Shown one piece after another: positions 24,470-33,407 of a stretch of DNA of 38,567 nt. How positions within the stretch are numbered: position 1 is the stretch's first letter; each line of letters starts with the position of its first letter. Below the pieces are notes generated by a model. The model ran no database searches. It was not told where the DNA came from and worked only from the letters and a program-made list of their open reading frames with translations. Origin of the DNA: DATCDR01 sp036510575 (GTDB lineage: Bacteria > Actinomycetota > Acidimicrobiia > Acidimicrobiales > Bog-793); assembly GCA_036510575.1 (NCBI GenBank), contig DATCDR010000161.1, positions 1 to 38,567 on the forward strand, given 5' to 3'. The position numbers and the translations under genes are program-made.

Positions 24470-25921
24470 ATGCCTGACGGACGCCGCCTCTCGCCGAAGA
24501 GCGCGGTCGCTATCACCTACGTCGCGAGCCTCTTCATGAGCGCGATGGACAACCACATCGTGAACGTCATGATCCCGACGCTCAGCAGACAGTTCCACTC
24601 CCCGCTGGCGTCGGTTCAGTGGACGACGATCGGCTACGTCCTCAGCCTGGCGGTCTTCATTCCAGCTTCGGGTTGGTTCGGCGACCGGTTCGGGACGAAG
24701 CGGATGTTCCTGATGGCTCTGTTCACCTTTACGCTCGCGTCAGCGGCCTGCGGTGAAGCGCACAGCCTCGTTGAGCTGGTCATCGCGCGCATTGTGCAAG
24801 GAGCGGGCGGCGGCATGTTGACCCCCGTCGCGACCGCGATGCTCTATCGCGCCTACCCCCCGTCTGAGCGAGCGCGGATGACACGGGTGCTCGTCGTTCC
24901 GGTGCTTCTCGGCCCGATCCTGGCTCAGCCGATCGGTGGCCTGCTCGTGACGAAGGCGTCGTGGCGTTGGGCCTTCTACCTCAACGTGCCGATCGGCACA
25001 GCGGCGTTCGTTCTCAGCCTCGTTTATCTCGTCGAGCACCGAGAGCCATCACGCGGTCGATTCGACGTTCCCGGTTTCGTGCTCTCTGGAGGTGGGCTGA
25101 GCGCCCTCCTCTATGCCATCAGCGAGGGAGCGCTCCGCGGCTGGGGAAGCGTGACCGTGATAGCGACCGGCCTGATCGGGATGGCGGCGCTAGCGGCCTT
25201 CATACGAGTCGAGCAACGTCAGGCGCATCCGCTGCTCAACGTGCAACTCATGTCGGACCGGCTCTTTCGCGCGACGAATGTGGCGAACACCTTCAACACG
25301 ATCGCGTTCGGCGGACTGCTCTTCCTCGCCCCGCTGTTTCTCCAAGAGGCCGAAGGGCAGAGCGCGCTCAACTCTGGTCTGACGACGTTCTTTACCGCGT
25401 GCGGGGTGATGTGCTCCTCCCAGACGATCGGGCGGCTCTATCCACGTATCGGACCACGGCGAATGACCGTTGTGAGTCAACTCAGCTTCGCGGCGATGCT
25501 CTGTTCATTCCTGTTCGTGGGCGCGGGCATCAACCTCTGGATCGTTCGGCTGCTTCTCTTTCTTGCCGGGGCCTGCAACAGCGGCACCCAGATCGCGCTC
25601 CAGACGTCGATGTTCTCGACGATTTCGTCCGAAGACACCGGATCAGCCGCTGCGATCTTCAACGCCGCCCGGCAGAGCGCGACCGCTATCGGAGTGTCGG
25701 TCTTCACTGTCGTCATCTCGAGCGTGCATTCGAGCCGCCTCGCTGCATTTCACGTGACGTTCGCGGTCGCCGTCGGCTTCTGCGTCCTAGCAGCGATTTC
25801 TGCGCAATACCTCATCCACGACAGCGACGCCGCGGCGACTATGAAGCCGCATACCCTCGGCCCCGATCGACGCGAGCAGGCATCAACCAAGTCGGAAGAG
25901 CTCTCTCCGACTCTTGAGTGA
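24470..25921 (+). CDS. MFS drug exporter, DHA2 family (14 helices)
   Basis: A 483-residue membrane transporter of the EmrB/QacA (DHA2) subfamily, which expels drugs by proton antiport. Motif D1-like MSAMDNHIVNVMIPTLSRQF, motif A GWFGDRFGTKRMF, motif B IVQGAGGGMLTPV and motif C LLGPILAQPIGGLL are present. About 14 hydrophobic segments can be counted. The start at ATG 24470 gives the usual short cytoplasmic tail. No regulator is adjacent, so the substrate is open. A paralog with the same layout lies at 33.4 kb. Confidence 0.9.
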   Translation: MPDGRRLSPKSAVAITYVASLFMSAMDNHIVNVMIPTLSRQFHSPLASVQWTTIGYVLSLAVFIPASGWFGDRFGTKRMFLMALFTFTLASAACGEAHSLVELVIARIVQGAGGGMLTPVATAMLYRAYPPSERARMTRVLVVPVLLGPILAQPIGGLLVTKASWRWAFYLNVPIGTAAFVLSLVYLVEHREPSRGRFDVPGFVLSGGGLSALLYAISEGALRGWGSVTVIATGLIGMAALAAFIRVEQRQAHPLLNVQLMSDRLFRATNVANTFNTIAFGGLLFLAPLFLQEAEGQSALNSGLTTFFTACGVMCSSQTIGRLYPRIGPRRMTVVSQLSFAAMLCSFLFVGAGINLWIVRLLLFLAGACNSGTQIALQTSMFSTISSEDTGSAAAIFNAARQSATAIGVSVFTVVISSVHSSRLAAFHVTFAVAVGFCVLAAISAQYLIHDSDAAATMKPHTLGPDRREQASTKSEELSPTLE

Positions 25922-26107
25922 CAATCTGAGTGGCATCTCACAGGTTGGCGGACGCCGATGGGTCTTCGGTCGTGTTCGACCTACGCACCACCGATTCGGG
26001 ACTCGCGCCTTAAGCGGCGGGGCGCTTCCGGTGGTTTCGAATTTGGTCCTGCGGCGGAGGGGGCAGACTGTCGAGTTAGTCCGCTTGATGCAAAGGAGGC
26101 CTCCAAG

Positions 26108-27310
26108 ATGGATGCGAGCGAGGTCGAGGACGCCTTCTTCTGTTACGACGAGGACTTCCTCGAGAAATCCGATCGGGCGTTGTCCATCGCCCCGTCAGCG
26201 CGGTTGCACATCCTTCGTACGGTCGCTGCTCGGGTATTCGGCCTCGACCCAGATCCGGAGGTCGAGTTGGCTGCGGCGAGGGGCCTTACTCCTACTGCTG
26301 TTGATGACTCGCTCATCTCGGCTGTGGAACTCTTCGTCGGTGCCGGCCCTCGGGCTGCGTCGGAGAGGTTCGTCGCACACTGCGCCGAGTTCCCCAATGA
26401 CTTACTCGCGCTCTATCTCCGGCACGGCTCGCTCCTAACAAGTGGCGTCCGCGGCGATAGGGCTAGGGCGGACGCATCTCTAGAAGCTGACGCCGCTCGT
26501 TTCAAGGGGAACTGGCGTTTTGACCCGCTCTTGGCGATGGTTCGCCAGGAGCATCATCAATACGATGACGCTCGAGACCTCGCCGAACAGAGCCTTGCCG
26601 CACAGCCTGGCTGCGCACCTGCTGCGCACGCTCTTGCCCACGTCAACTACGAAACCGGTGAGCACGCAGCTGGGATGGCCTGGCTCGAGGGCTGGAGTCT
26701 GGGACGGTCACCACTGTTTTTCCGGACCCACCTTCCCTGGCACAACGCGTTGCATGCGTTGGCGCTGGGCGAGATTGATGTTGCCTTGCGGTGCTATCGC
26801 GAGCACATCGGCCCCGCTGCCGTGGTCGATGCAGGAAGTCTGCTTTGGCGGTGCCGGCTTTGGGGTGCGGAGGTTCACGAGGACGGCATTGCCGCCGCGA
26901 CAGCTGCGGCACCGGTAACCGCGAGCATTCCGATGCCGTTCGCCGCGTTCAACGCATGTCTCGCACTGGCGGCTGCCGGTGATGCCGTCGAACTGGCATC
27001 GATGTCGTCGAGGCTCGAGGCCGACGACCGCCCGGCGTTTGCGGACCTCGTCGCACCAGTCGCCCGAGCGCTGCTCGCGATGGTTGAGGATCGTCCTTCA
27101 GATGCCGTGACGCTGTTGCGTCCTCTTACCGAGGATCTTCCGAGACTGGGCGGAAGTCACGCGCAGCGCGAAGTCGTCGAGGACACCATGTTGCGAGCAC
27201 TTGTTGCTTCGGGGGAGTACCAGAGCGCAGGTGACCTACTGCGGAGGCGTCTCGAGCGTCGCTCACACTCGCTCGATGACCACATGCTCGAACTCGTAAC
27301 TGCTAACTGA
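26108..27310 (+). CDS. TPR-repeat protein, TTC38-like
   Basis: A 400-residue soluble helical protein built like tetratricopeptide repeat protein 38. Helical pairs are seen at HQYDDARDLAEQSLAAQPGC, PAAHALAHVNYETGEHAAGM and LPWHNALHALALGEIDVALR; the HALAHV and WHNALHAL strings are TTC38-like. No catalytic motif is seen. The ATG follows a perfect AAAGGAGG by 8 nt, so expression is probably strong. The upstream MFS gene ends 186 bp before. The partner and role are unknown. Confidence 0.8.
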   Translation: MDASEVEDAFFCYDEDFLEKSDRALSIAPSARLHILRTVAARVFGLDPDPEVELAAARGLTPTAVDDSLISAVELFVGAGPRAASERFVAHCAEFPNDLLALYLRHGSLLTSGVRGDRARADASLEADAARFKGNWRFDPLLAMVRQEHHQYDDARDLAEQSLAAQPGCAPAAHALAHVNYETGEHAAGMAWLEGWSLGRSPLFFRTHLPWHNALHALALGEIDVALRCYREHIGPAAVVDAGSLLWRCRLWGAEVHEDGIAAATAAAPVTASIPMPFAAFNACLALAAAGDAVELASMSSRLEADDRPAFADLVAPVARALLAMVEDRPSDAVTLLRPLTEDLPRLGGSHAQREVVEDTMLRALVASGEYQSAGDLLRRRLERRSHSLDDHMLELVTAN

Positions 27311-27385
27311 GCAATCCGGGGCGCCGAAGCCGCACATGATGCCTCGGGGAACTTGCCAGCTGGGTCCGGACAGCGACGGCTGCGA

Positions 27386-27670
27386 TCAGACCGCGTGAAA
27401 CTCGATTCGATAGACGAGGGTCTCGTCAGTTATCGGTCCCGAATGGGCTGCACGCCGCCGCAGCGCCTCTCGGTCAGACTCTCCGGAGTTGCGAATGTCT
27501 GCGGTCGTGATGCTGCTGAAGGGAATCAGGTCGATATCGTCAACTTCGATTTCGCCAGATCCGACGACGTAACGCCCACCCACCTTTACCTGGGATCGAC
27601 GCCACAACCGAAACGACACCGTGATCTTGCCGCTGGCAACGTCGTCGCGAAGCTCACGGCTAAATTCCAC
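27386..27670 (-). CDS. Small ASCH-domain-like protein
   Basis: A 94-residue protein with the ASCH-type pattern: a basic beginning (ELRDDVASGKITVSFRLWRR), QVKVGGRYVVGSG, then IEVDDIDLIPFSSITTADIR and a C-terminal strand LVYRIEFHAV. ASCH is a PUA-like RNA-binding fold, so an RNA-related role is possible. The GTG start has no ribosome site but TAGGAT stands 6 nt before it, giving a leaderless transcript. The upstream gene on the same strand ends 115 bp away, so it has its own promoter. Confidence 0.75.
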   Translation of the reverse strand: MEFSRELRDDVASGKITVSFRLWRRSQVKVGGRYVVGSGEIEVDDIDLIPFSSITTADIRNSGESDREALRRRAAHSGPITDETLVYRIEFHAV

Positions 27671-27676
27671 GGCCGA

Positions 27677-27682
27677 ATCCTA
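27677..27682 (-). promoter_or_regulatory. -10 box of a leaderless promoter for the ASCH gene
   Basis: TAGGAT on the minus strand is 6 nt from the GTG at 27670, with no Shine-Dalgarno sequence. Confidence 0.45.
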
Positions 27683-27785
27683 CGATTCGAGGCACAACCT
27701 CGGTCTTCCTACCGGGCGACTGAGCTGTGAAGCGTGAGGCCGGGTCCGTGAGTCGGAGACGGACCGCTCTTCGTCCGGTTACAGC

Positions 27786-28685
27786 TCAGTCCTTCTTCTC
27801 GAGGGTGACTCCCGCCCACGACTCGATCAGCTTCGCCGCGGCGGTGAAGTCGTCCTCGTCGGAGGCGAGCGTGTTGGCGATGCTCCAGAACTGCTGGACT
27901 GCGCTGCCGACGAGCATCGGGACCTTCTGGCGGTTCGCCTCCTCGAGGCAGAGCGCGACATCCTTGGCCTCGAGCCGAAGGCGAAACCCGAGGTTGAACG
28001 CCCGGTTCACGATCTGGTTCGGATAGAGGCCCTCGGTGACGCCGCTTCGCCCGCTGCTCGCGTTGATCACGTCGAGCAAGGTACCGACGTCGAGGCCGCC
28101 CTTTACGCCGAGCGCGAGCGCCTCACCGACGACGGCGAGCGACGCGGCGCCGAGCAGGTTGTTGATGACCTTGGCCAACTGACCCTGGCCCGGCTCGGTC
28201 CCTACCTGGGTGATCGTGGTACCGATCGCGCCGAGGAAGGGCCGCATCTCCTCAAGCAGGGCGTCCGGCGTGGCCACCATCAGTGTCAGCGTGCCCGCCT
28301 GGGCGCCAGCCGGACCGCCGCTCACGGGCGCGTCGACGAATCCGACGCCGGCGGCGGAGAGCAGAGCGCCCACCTCGCGCGCGACGACGGGTCCGGTGGT
28401 TGAGAAGTCGACGAACGCCCGCATCTTGTTGCCCTTCAGGAGACCCTGCGGACCGTTGACAACCTCCCGCAGAATGTCTGGCGAAGGGAGGCTGACGAGC
28501 ACAACCTCGGCAAGATCCGCGACCTCAGCCGGCGTGGCGCACGCGGTGGCGCCCTCTGCCGCGAGCACCTCGGTCGCATCGGCGCGCACGTCGTAGACCG
28601 CGAGGCTCCCCTCTTGGGCAAGTAGGCGACGAGCCATCCACGCCCCCATCGAACCGAGCCCAATGAAACCGACCGGTGTGCTCAT
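27786..28685 (-). CDS. NAD(P)-dependent 3-hydroxyisobutyrate-dehydrogenase-family reductase
   Basis: A 299-residue beta-hydroxyacid dehydrogenase. The NAD(P) motif is GFIGLGSMG at residues 7-13. The substrate-binding motif is DAPVSGGPAGAQAGTLTLMV, and the catalytic Lys is in GQLAKVINNLLGA. Family members act on 3-hydroxyisobutyrate, tartronate semialdehyde or related sugar-acid semialdehydes. The nearby enolase-superfamily and Gfo/Idh/MocA genes make a sugar-acid route more likely than valine breakdown (inference). A strong AGGAGGTGG precedes the ATG. Confidence 0.92.
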   Translation of the reverse strand: MSTPVGFIGLGSMGAWMARRLLAQEGSLAVYDVRADATEVLAAEGATACATPAEVADLAEVVLVSLPSPDILREVVNGPQGLLKGNKMRAFVDFSTTGPVVAREVGALLSAAGVGFVDAPVSGGPAGAQAGTLTLMVATPDALLEEMRPFLGAIGTTITQVGTEPGQGQLAKVINNLLGAASLAVVGEALALGVKGGLDVGTLLDVINASSGRSGVTEGLYPNQIVNRAFNLGFRLRLEAKDVALCLEEANRQKVPMLVGSAVQQFWSIANTLASDEDDFTAAAKLIESWAGVTLEKKD

Positions 28686-28900
28686 CGCTCCACCTCCTAC
28701 GTGGTTCGTCGTGATGTCGCTGACGCTACTCGCGGCGCAGATCGGTCAACGCCGCCATCGGTTTGTGCTTGGCGCCGTCGGGTGTTCGATCGAGCCCGAC
28801 GAGGCGAGCCTTGCTGAACTACTTGGCCCTTGGCACGAGATGCGAATGTGGGGCCGCTCTCGAGACCGCACATTCGCGCTGTCGATGTCGTCCTCGGTGA

Positions 28901-29134
28901 TCACTAGCTAGCGTCGGCGGTGTCCTGGGTGTCAGTCGCAGAGGCCTCGTCTTCTCAAACGGCGATCCGTTTACCGCCGCAGATGTCGCGTGGAGCATCA
29001 ACCGTGACACACCGTCATTTGGCAACATCGGACTCTCAAATCAGCCGCTGACAGCGGCAGGTTGTGCGCGCGGTTTTCAAATTCCTGCTCATCGTGTGGT
29101 GCCTGCAGGATCGATCAGTCAGCGGCCTTCGTGA
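28901..29134 (+). pseudogene. Remnant of a peptide-ABC transporter substrate-binding protein (SBP_bac_5)
   Basis: One open frame between stop codons encodes RRGLVFSNGDPFTAADVAW followed by SINRD, at about 28937-29010. This is the hallmark region of family 5 solute-binding proteins, where 'G(V)xFSDGxPxTAxDVxxSxxR' is expected. Nothing homologous is seen before or after, and there is no start codon with a ribosome site, signal peptide or permease gene nearby. It is a short internal fragment left by deletion. The neighbouring stretch 28686-28900 holds no supported gene. Confidence 0.65.
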
Positions 29135-29884
29135 TCGGTCTGGCTGCCGACAGGCGTGACGCCCGGCCTACTCCATTGCCCCGTCGGCCGACCATCGCGG
29201 CGCCAGAAGGAGTATGGCGCGCACTGCGGCCACCCGGCAGGGGAGTCCTCCCAGAACTCCCGGCGACCGTACCGACCTGCACGAATGGCGTAACGACTTC
29301 CCTTGGCGGTCATGTCGAGCAGGTGGAGCGAGCCCATGATCGCTTCAACACCGCGACCAGTCGTCTCGTAGGTGAGGAAGACTCGATCGCCCCTGCAGAG
29401 GAGGCACTGGATGGCGCCGTAGCCAGTCCCGAGGAACGTTGGGTCGTCGACGCCGTGGGCGGAAAACCACGGCAGGGTGTAGCCCATGAACTCCCGAAAG
29501 GGCTCGACCTCCTCCCACGGGCCTTCGCAGATAACGGCGTAGGAGACGCCCTCCTCGTGAAGGTAGCTGGCCTCCTGGAAGTTCCACTGGCTAAGTGTGC
29601 AGCCCTCGCACTGGCCCTCAAAATGGCTCGCCGATGTGGAACATGTGCTTGTAGACGACCAGCTCGTTGCGTCCCTCGAAGAGATCGAGCAACGAGGTCG
29701 GCCCGCGCTCACCCACGAGCGTCACGTCCGTGACCTCGGTCATCGGAAGCCTGCGGCGAGCAGCGGCGATTGCGTCACCCTCACGGGTGTGGGCCTTCTC
29801 CCGGACCAGCAACTCGTTGCGTGCTCGAAGCCACGTCTCTCGGTCGACGACGGGTGGCGCAGCGTCGGTATCGGTGTCTGTCAT
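29119..29884 (-). pseudogene. DUF899 (thioredoxin-like) protein with a frameshift
   Basis: The first part starts at ATG 29884 and reads VVDRETWLRARNELL, KAHTREGDAIAAARRRLPM, LLDLFEGRNELVVYKHMF, the standard DUF899 beginning. It stops early near 29621. The remainder lies in the next frame, HFEGQCEGCTLSQWNF, EPFREFMGYTLPWFSAHG and the C-terminal SPAGWPQCAPYSFWRRDG, ending at 29119. One extra base near 29628-29640 explains the break, and the joined product is about 255 residues, close to a normal DUF899 length. Either the gene is disabled or the sequence has an indel error. The redox-like CEGC site lies right after the break. Confidence 0.8.
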
Positions 29885-29968
29885 GTCGCTATCAACTACG
29901 AGCAGGGATCGCCCGGTCGATCACGGGCGGTGCCAGTATCAACGGCGAATGCGGGCTGAATTCGCCTG

Positions 29969-31099
29969 CTACGGATGAAGTCCGTAGCGTGACCGCGCAG
30001 CGTCGCTGAGCTCGAGTCCATGGCCCGGGACATCGGGTGCCGTGACGCGACCGTTGAGCGGAATGAAGTCGTTCGTCCACATCTCTGTCGGAAATTGCAT
30101 GTAGTACTCACACGAGTGGCCGCTAGGAAATGCTCCGACGAGGCTGGCGCCAAGCTCGTGGCAGAGATGCGTACAAAGCGAGAGGCCAAAGGCGTCTGCG
30201 AGATGTGCGATCTTTCGAAACTCGGTGATCTCGCCGCATAGCACGGGGTCCGGCTGCAGGAACGACGCCGCCCGCTTCGTGCACATCTCGCGGAACTCCC
30301 AGCGCATGTAGTTGTTCTCACCAGCAGCGACGGGGACCGGGCTGGCAGCTGCGACCGTCGCGAGATCGCTTAGCAAGTCGCATAGCACGGGCTCTTCGAA
30401 CCAGGCTATGTCGAAGTCGGCCAGCATCTTCGAAGCCTCGATCGCCTGGCTGACGGTGTAACGCTGATTCGCATCGGCGTACAAGGTGAAGTCCCCGCCG
30501 AACTCCTTTCGGAGCATCGCTATACGATCCGCGTCGCTCGAGTGACCCTCGTAGACGGAGCTGTCGCCGATCTTGAACTTGTAAGAAGTGATGCCCGCAT
30601 TCGCGAAGTACGTGCACTCTTTGAGTAGTTCGGCATCAAGGTAGTTCGGGGTGCCACCGCTGCCGTAGACAGGCACGTCACGTTGGAATCCGCCGAGAAT
30701 GGACCAAAGGGGAAGACCAGCCACCTTCGCGACGATGTCCCAGCAGGCAATGTCGAGCGCGGACAACGCCTGGACCCCGAGACCGCCGCGCATGCGAGAT
30801 TTGTTGGGTCCCCACATTCTCTGCCAGAGCGCCTCAGGTGCAAGTGCGTTGGCTCCGACGATCGTCGGTGCCAACTCCTCCCTTATGTAGGCCGCGATTG
30901 CCGGTGCAGCTTTGGAGCCAATCTGTGACGTGTAGCCGAATCCCGTTGGCCCGCTATCGGTGTGCACGTATACCGCCGTCACGAGTATTCCGGGATTGTC
31001 TCGCTGCGTGGGCGAAGACGCGAATTGCCGGGCAGGCGAGTCGGCGAATGGAACGAGTAGCGGAACGATCTCTACCGAAGTGATCTTCATTGCGGTCAC
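29969..31099 (-). CDS. Enolase-superfamily enzyme (mandelate racemase/muconate lactonizing type)
   Basis: A 376-residue enzyme that abstracts a proton alpha to a carboxylate. Numbering from the ATG at 31090: the KxK motif is Lys171 and Lys173 (SYKFKIGD), metal ligands are Asp206 (YADANQ), Glu232 (WFEEPV) and Glu258 (AAGENN), and His308 or His311 (CTHLCHE) are near the expected catalytic base. Sugar-acid dehydration or racemisation is likely; the substrate is unknown. GTG 31099 is preferred because AAGGAGG is 5 nt before it, while ATG 31090 would be 14 nt away. It is divergent from a Gfo/Idh/MocA gene, a common pairing in sugar-acid catabolism. Confidence 0.92.
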   Translation of the reverse strand: MTAMKITSVEIVPLLVPFADSPARQFASSPTQRDNPGILVTAVYVHTDSGPTGFGYTSQIGSKAAPAIAAYIREELAPTIVGANALAPEALWQRMWGPNKSRMRGGLGVQALSALDIACWDIVAKVAGLPLWSILGGFQRDVPVYGSGGTPNYLDAELLKECTYFANAGITSYKFKIGDSSVYEGHSSDADRIAMLRKEFGGDFTLYADANQRYTVSQAIEASKMLADFDIAWFEEPVLCDLLSDLATVAAASPVPVAAGENNYMRWEFREMCTKRAASFLQPDPVLCGEITEFRKIAHLADAFGLSLCTHLCHELGASLVGAFPSGHSCEYYMQFPTEMWTNDFIPLNGRVTAPDVPGHGLELSDAARSRYGLHP

Positions 31100-31302
31100 G
31101 ATCTCCTCCTTCTCACGCGTTGGTTCTAGTTCGGTATTGACGGTCTTCTCGACACTCCTTCCGGAGCCACTCAATGGCTCCCAACCGCTGCGTCCCGAAA
31201 CCGAATCCTCGATTGATCTCTGCGTAAGGTCTAAGTGACAGAAGAGACGGTCCGAACTGAAGATGGGTTCTTCGGATCCCAATGGACGAGGAGAGGTACC
31301 AC

Positions 31303-32274
31303 GTGTCTGACAATCCAGTGCGGTGGGGAATCCTTGCAACGGGCCTGATCGCCCGCTGGTTCGTTTCCGATCTCCGGTTCAGTGATTCCGGCGTTGCGGT
31401 AGCGGTTGGATCGCGCAACCGGGAGTCGGCGGACCGTTTCGCAGACGAGTTCGACATTGCAAATCGCCACGCGAGCTATGAATCGCTTGTCACTGACCCA
31501 GACGTCGATGTGATCTACGTGGCATCGCCGCACCCGCTGCACCACGGCAATGCGATTCTTGCTCTGCGAGCCGGTAAACACGTGCTCGTCGAAAAGCCGT
31601 TCACCATGAACGCCCAAGAGGCGCGCGGCGTCGTGCGGGTCGCGAGGGAGAACGGGCGTTTGCGATGGAGGCGATGTGGACTCGCTTCCTGCCGCAGATG
31701 GTCGTGATCCGGGATTGGCTCGCGAAAGGTCTGCTTGGCGAGGTCATCACCGTGGCGGCGGACCATGGCAAGTGGTTCCCCGAGGATCCCGCGTTCCGCT
31801 TGTTCGCACCTGCGCTTGGTGGCGGCGCGCTCCTCGACCTCGGCGTCTATCCGGTGTCGCTCGCGTCGATGGTTCTCGGCACGCCAAATCGGATACTGGC
31901 TATGAGCGATCCGGCGTTCACCGGAGTGGATGCCCAGACCTCGATGCTGTTCGGTTACGAGAGCACAGGCGGTGTTGACCTGTACCTTGCGGGCCGAGAG
32001 TCCAAGGAGGGCAGCGATCGTCGGAACCGACGCGAGGATCGAGATTGACAGCGTTTTCTACAGTCCGACGGCCGTGACGCTCATACCGAGAAACGGCGAC
32101 GCGATTCGTGTCGAGCCACCACACGAGGGCCGGGGCATGTACTTCGAGGCCGACGAGGTTGGCCGGCGGCTTGCCGCCGGCGAGCTCGAGAGTCCGCTAA
32201 TGCCGTTGAACGAGACGATCTCGATCATGGAGATGATGGACACGATTCTGGCGCAGACGGCGCGACCTCACTAA
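31303..32274 (+). pseudogene. Gfo/Idh/MocA oxidoreductase broken by two frameshifts
   Basis: The coding pieces together form a complete NAD(P)-dependent sugar oxidoreductase of about 320 residues. Piece one (GTG 31303, with GAGGAGAGG 6 nt upstream; an ATG at 31282 is an alternative) has RWGILATGLIARWFVSDL, DVDVIYVASPHPLHHGNAI and HVLVEKPFTMN. Near 31661 a base is missing (cgtttgcg), and the frame moves to one reading MEAMWTRFLPQMVVIRDWLA, GGGALLDLGVYPVSLASMVL. Near 31975-31985 a base is extra, and the first frame returns with LRAESPRRAAIVGTDARIEI to the normal stop. EKP is the catalytic signature. The two changes cancel outside an interval of about 315 bp. Confidence 0.85.
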
Positions 32275-32553
32275 ACGAGGAGCCATGTCTGCGGTTCGGT
32301 GTCCCGCTTCGGCCGGCTCGGAGTCGTGAGCGACGATCGATCCCGACCTCTTAAGTCCCTCGGGGCCGCTCGGGTTCAAGCCGTCGTGGACTTCGGGCAC
32401 TTCACGAACGACAGCGCACACATCTCGGCATCCACGTTCGCCGAGCTCGCCGCATTCCCGTCCTGTTGTCCCTCGGATCTGCGACGACTCACGCCGCGGG
32501 GAGGCGACGACCTCCATCCTCGTTGAAGCTCGTCGAGCCAGCTTTGGGCTCCC

Positions 32554-33069
32554 TCATCGTTGATCGTCGTCTGTCGAGCTCGAATCGACGGCGAGTTGAT
32601 CAAGTTCAGGAATCGGGCCGAATCGACGCCCGGACAATCGCACTGCATGCATCGTGACCCAATGGTCATGAACGCCGACAGGCCAAGGAGCGACCGGCAG
32701 CGATCGCAGGTGTTCGCTCCGCTCGTCTGTTGCTTCAGTGATGTCAAAAGCGGGACCCTGGGCGAGCACACTCCAGCCCCAGGCTCCTGATGGATCCGCA
32801 TCATCAATCTCGAACGCCACTGAGTGCAACGGCGCGGCGCTGAGCTTGGCGCCGAGATCAGTTCGAATCACCACGGTCGGATCTTCGAACACATAGTTGA
32901 CGGGCATAACAACCGGCCGGCTCTCGTAGGCAAAGACAAGCCGTCCCAGTCGATGTGTTCTCAACAACGCCGCTGCTTCCGAGCTAGTTAGTTCTGCAAG
33001 TCTCTTATGCCCGAGTCGACGAGATCGATCCTCAGCCGATTCAACGTGCTCAACTCGATTCTGGTTCAC
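32554..33069 (-). CDS. Pyridoxamine-5'-phosphate-oxidase-family flavoprotein
   Basis: A 171-residue split-barrel protein of the PPOX class. ELTSSEAAALLRTHRLGRLV is the usual N-terminal helix and strand, followed by SRPVVMPVNYVFEDPTVVIR and VAFEIDDADPSGAWGWSVLA, which line the flavin (FMN or F420) site. The C-terminal HWVTMHAVRLSGRRFGPIP fits. Such proteins bind FMN or F420 and often act on small electron acceptors. The upstream gene on the same strand overlaps its start by about 20 bp, so the two are probably translated together. Confidence 0.87.
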   Translation of the reverse strand: MNQNRVEHVESAEDRSRRLGHKRLAELTSSEAAALLRTHRLGRLVFAYESRPVVMPVNYVFEDPTVVIRTDLGAKLSAAPLHSVAFEIDDADPSGAWGWSVLAQGPAFDITEATDERSEHLRSLPVAPWPVGVHDHWVTMHAVRLSGRRFGPIPELDQLAVDSSSTDDDQR

Positions 33070-33361
33070 GCTCGTCCACCTCCACTGACACGATGCACCG
33101 ATCGACCCGCGGGTGACTAGGGCCGAATGTCATGACCCACGCCTGTGGAATGCGTACATAATTCAAAGCAGCGGACCATAGTCCTTCCCGGATATCTGAT
33201 GGCTCGGTCTCGCCGGCGAGCTCGAAAGTCGAGGTAGGGCCACTGCGACTGCGGCAAAGCGTGCGCCCGCCGTCGAGTCCGACGACGAACTGGGTATCGG
33301 GGGTATGTCTGGCATACCTTTGCCTTGATGGCGAACAGTTTGTGGTTGCTAGCGCAGTCAC
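33050..33361 (-). CDS. Hypothetical protein, possibly cotranslated with the PPOX gene
   Basis: An open frame of up to 103 residues with protein-like character in its second half (FVVGLDGGRTLCRSRSGP, FELAGETEPSDIREGLW, VDRCIVSVEVDE). It overlaps the PPOX start by 20 bp. The first 20 residues contain an inverted repeat (33302-33318) and may not be coding, so the real start could be further in. No family is recognised. Confidence 0.4.
   Translation of the reverse strand: MTALATTNCSPSRQRYARHTPDTQFVVGLDGGRTLCRSRSGPTSTFELAGETEPSDIREGLWSAALNYVRIPQAWVMTFGPSHPRVDRCIVSVEVDEREPESS
33302..33318. promoter_or_regulatory. GGTATG-N5-CATACC inverted repeat upstream of the MFS gene
   Basis: A perfect 6-bp inverted repeat with a 5-nt spacer, between divergent genes. 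The size (17 bp) fits a dimeric repressor operator; no regulator gene is adjacent. Confidence 0.35.
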
Positions 33362-33388
33362 CTATTCGGCCTTAGTGCCGCGGCACGT

Positions 33389-33407
33389 CGCGCCTTGACA
33401 AGGCGCG
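33389..33407. promoter_or_regulatory. CGCGCCTTG-N-CAAGGCGCG palindrome at the MFS gene start
   Basis: A perfect 9-bp palindrome with a single central base overlaps the TTG at 33395 that opens the MFS reading frame. It could be an operator or, if transcribed, a hairpin over the start region. Confidence 0.4.

Noticed and set aside
28770..28810. A GTTCGATC string that resembles a tRNA T loop
   Set aside because: No acceptor, D or anticodon stem could be formed around it.
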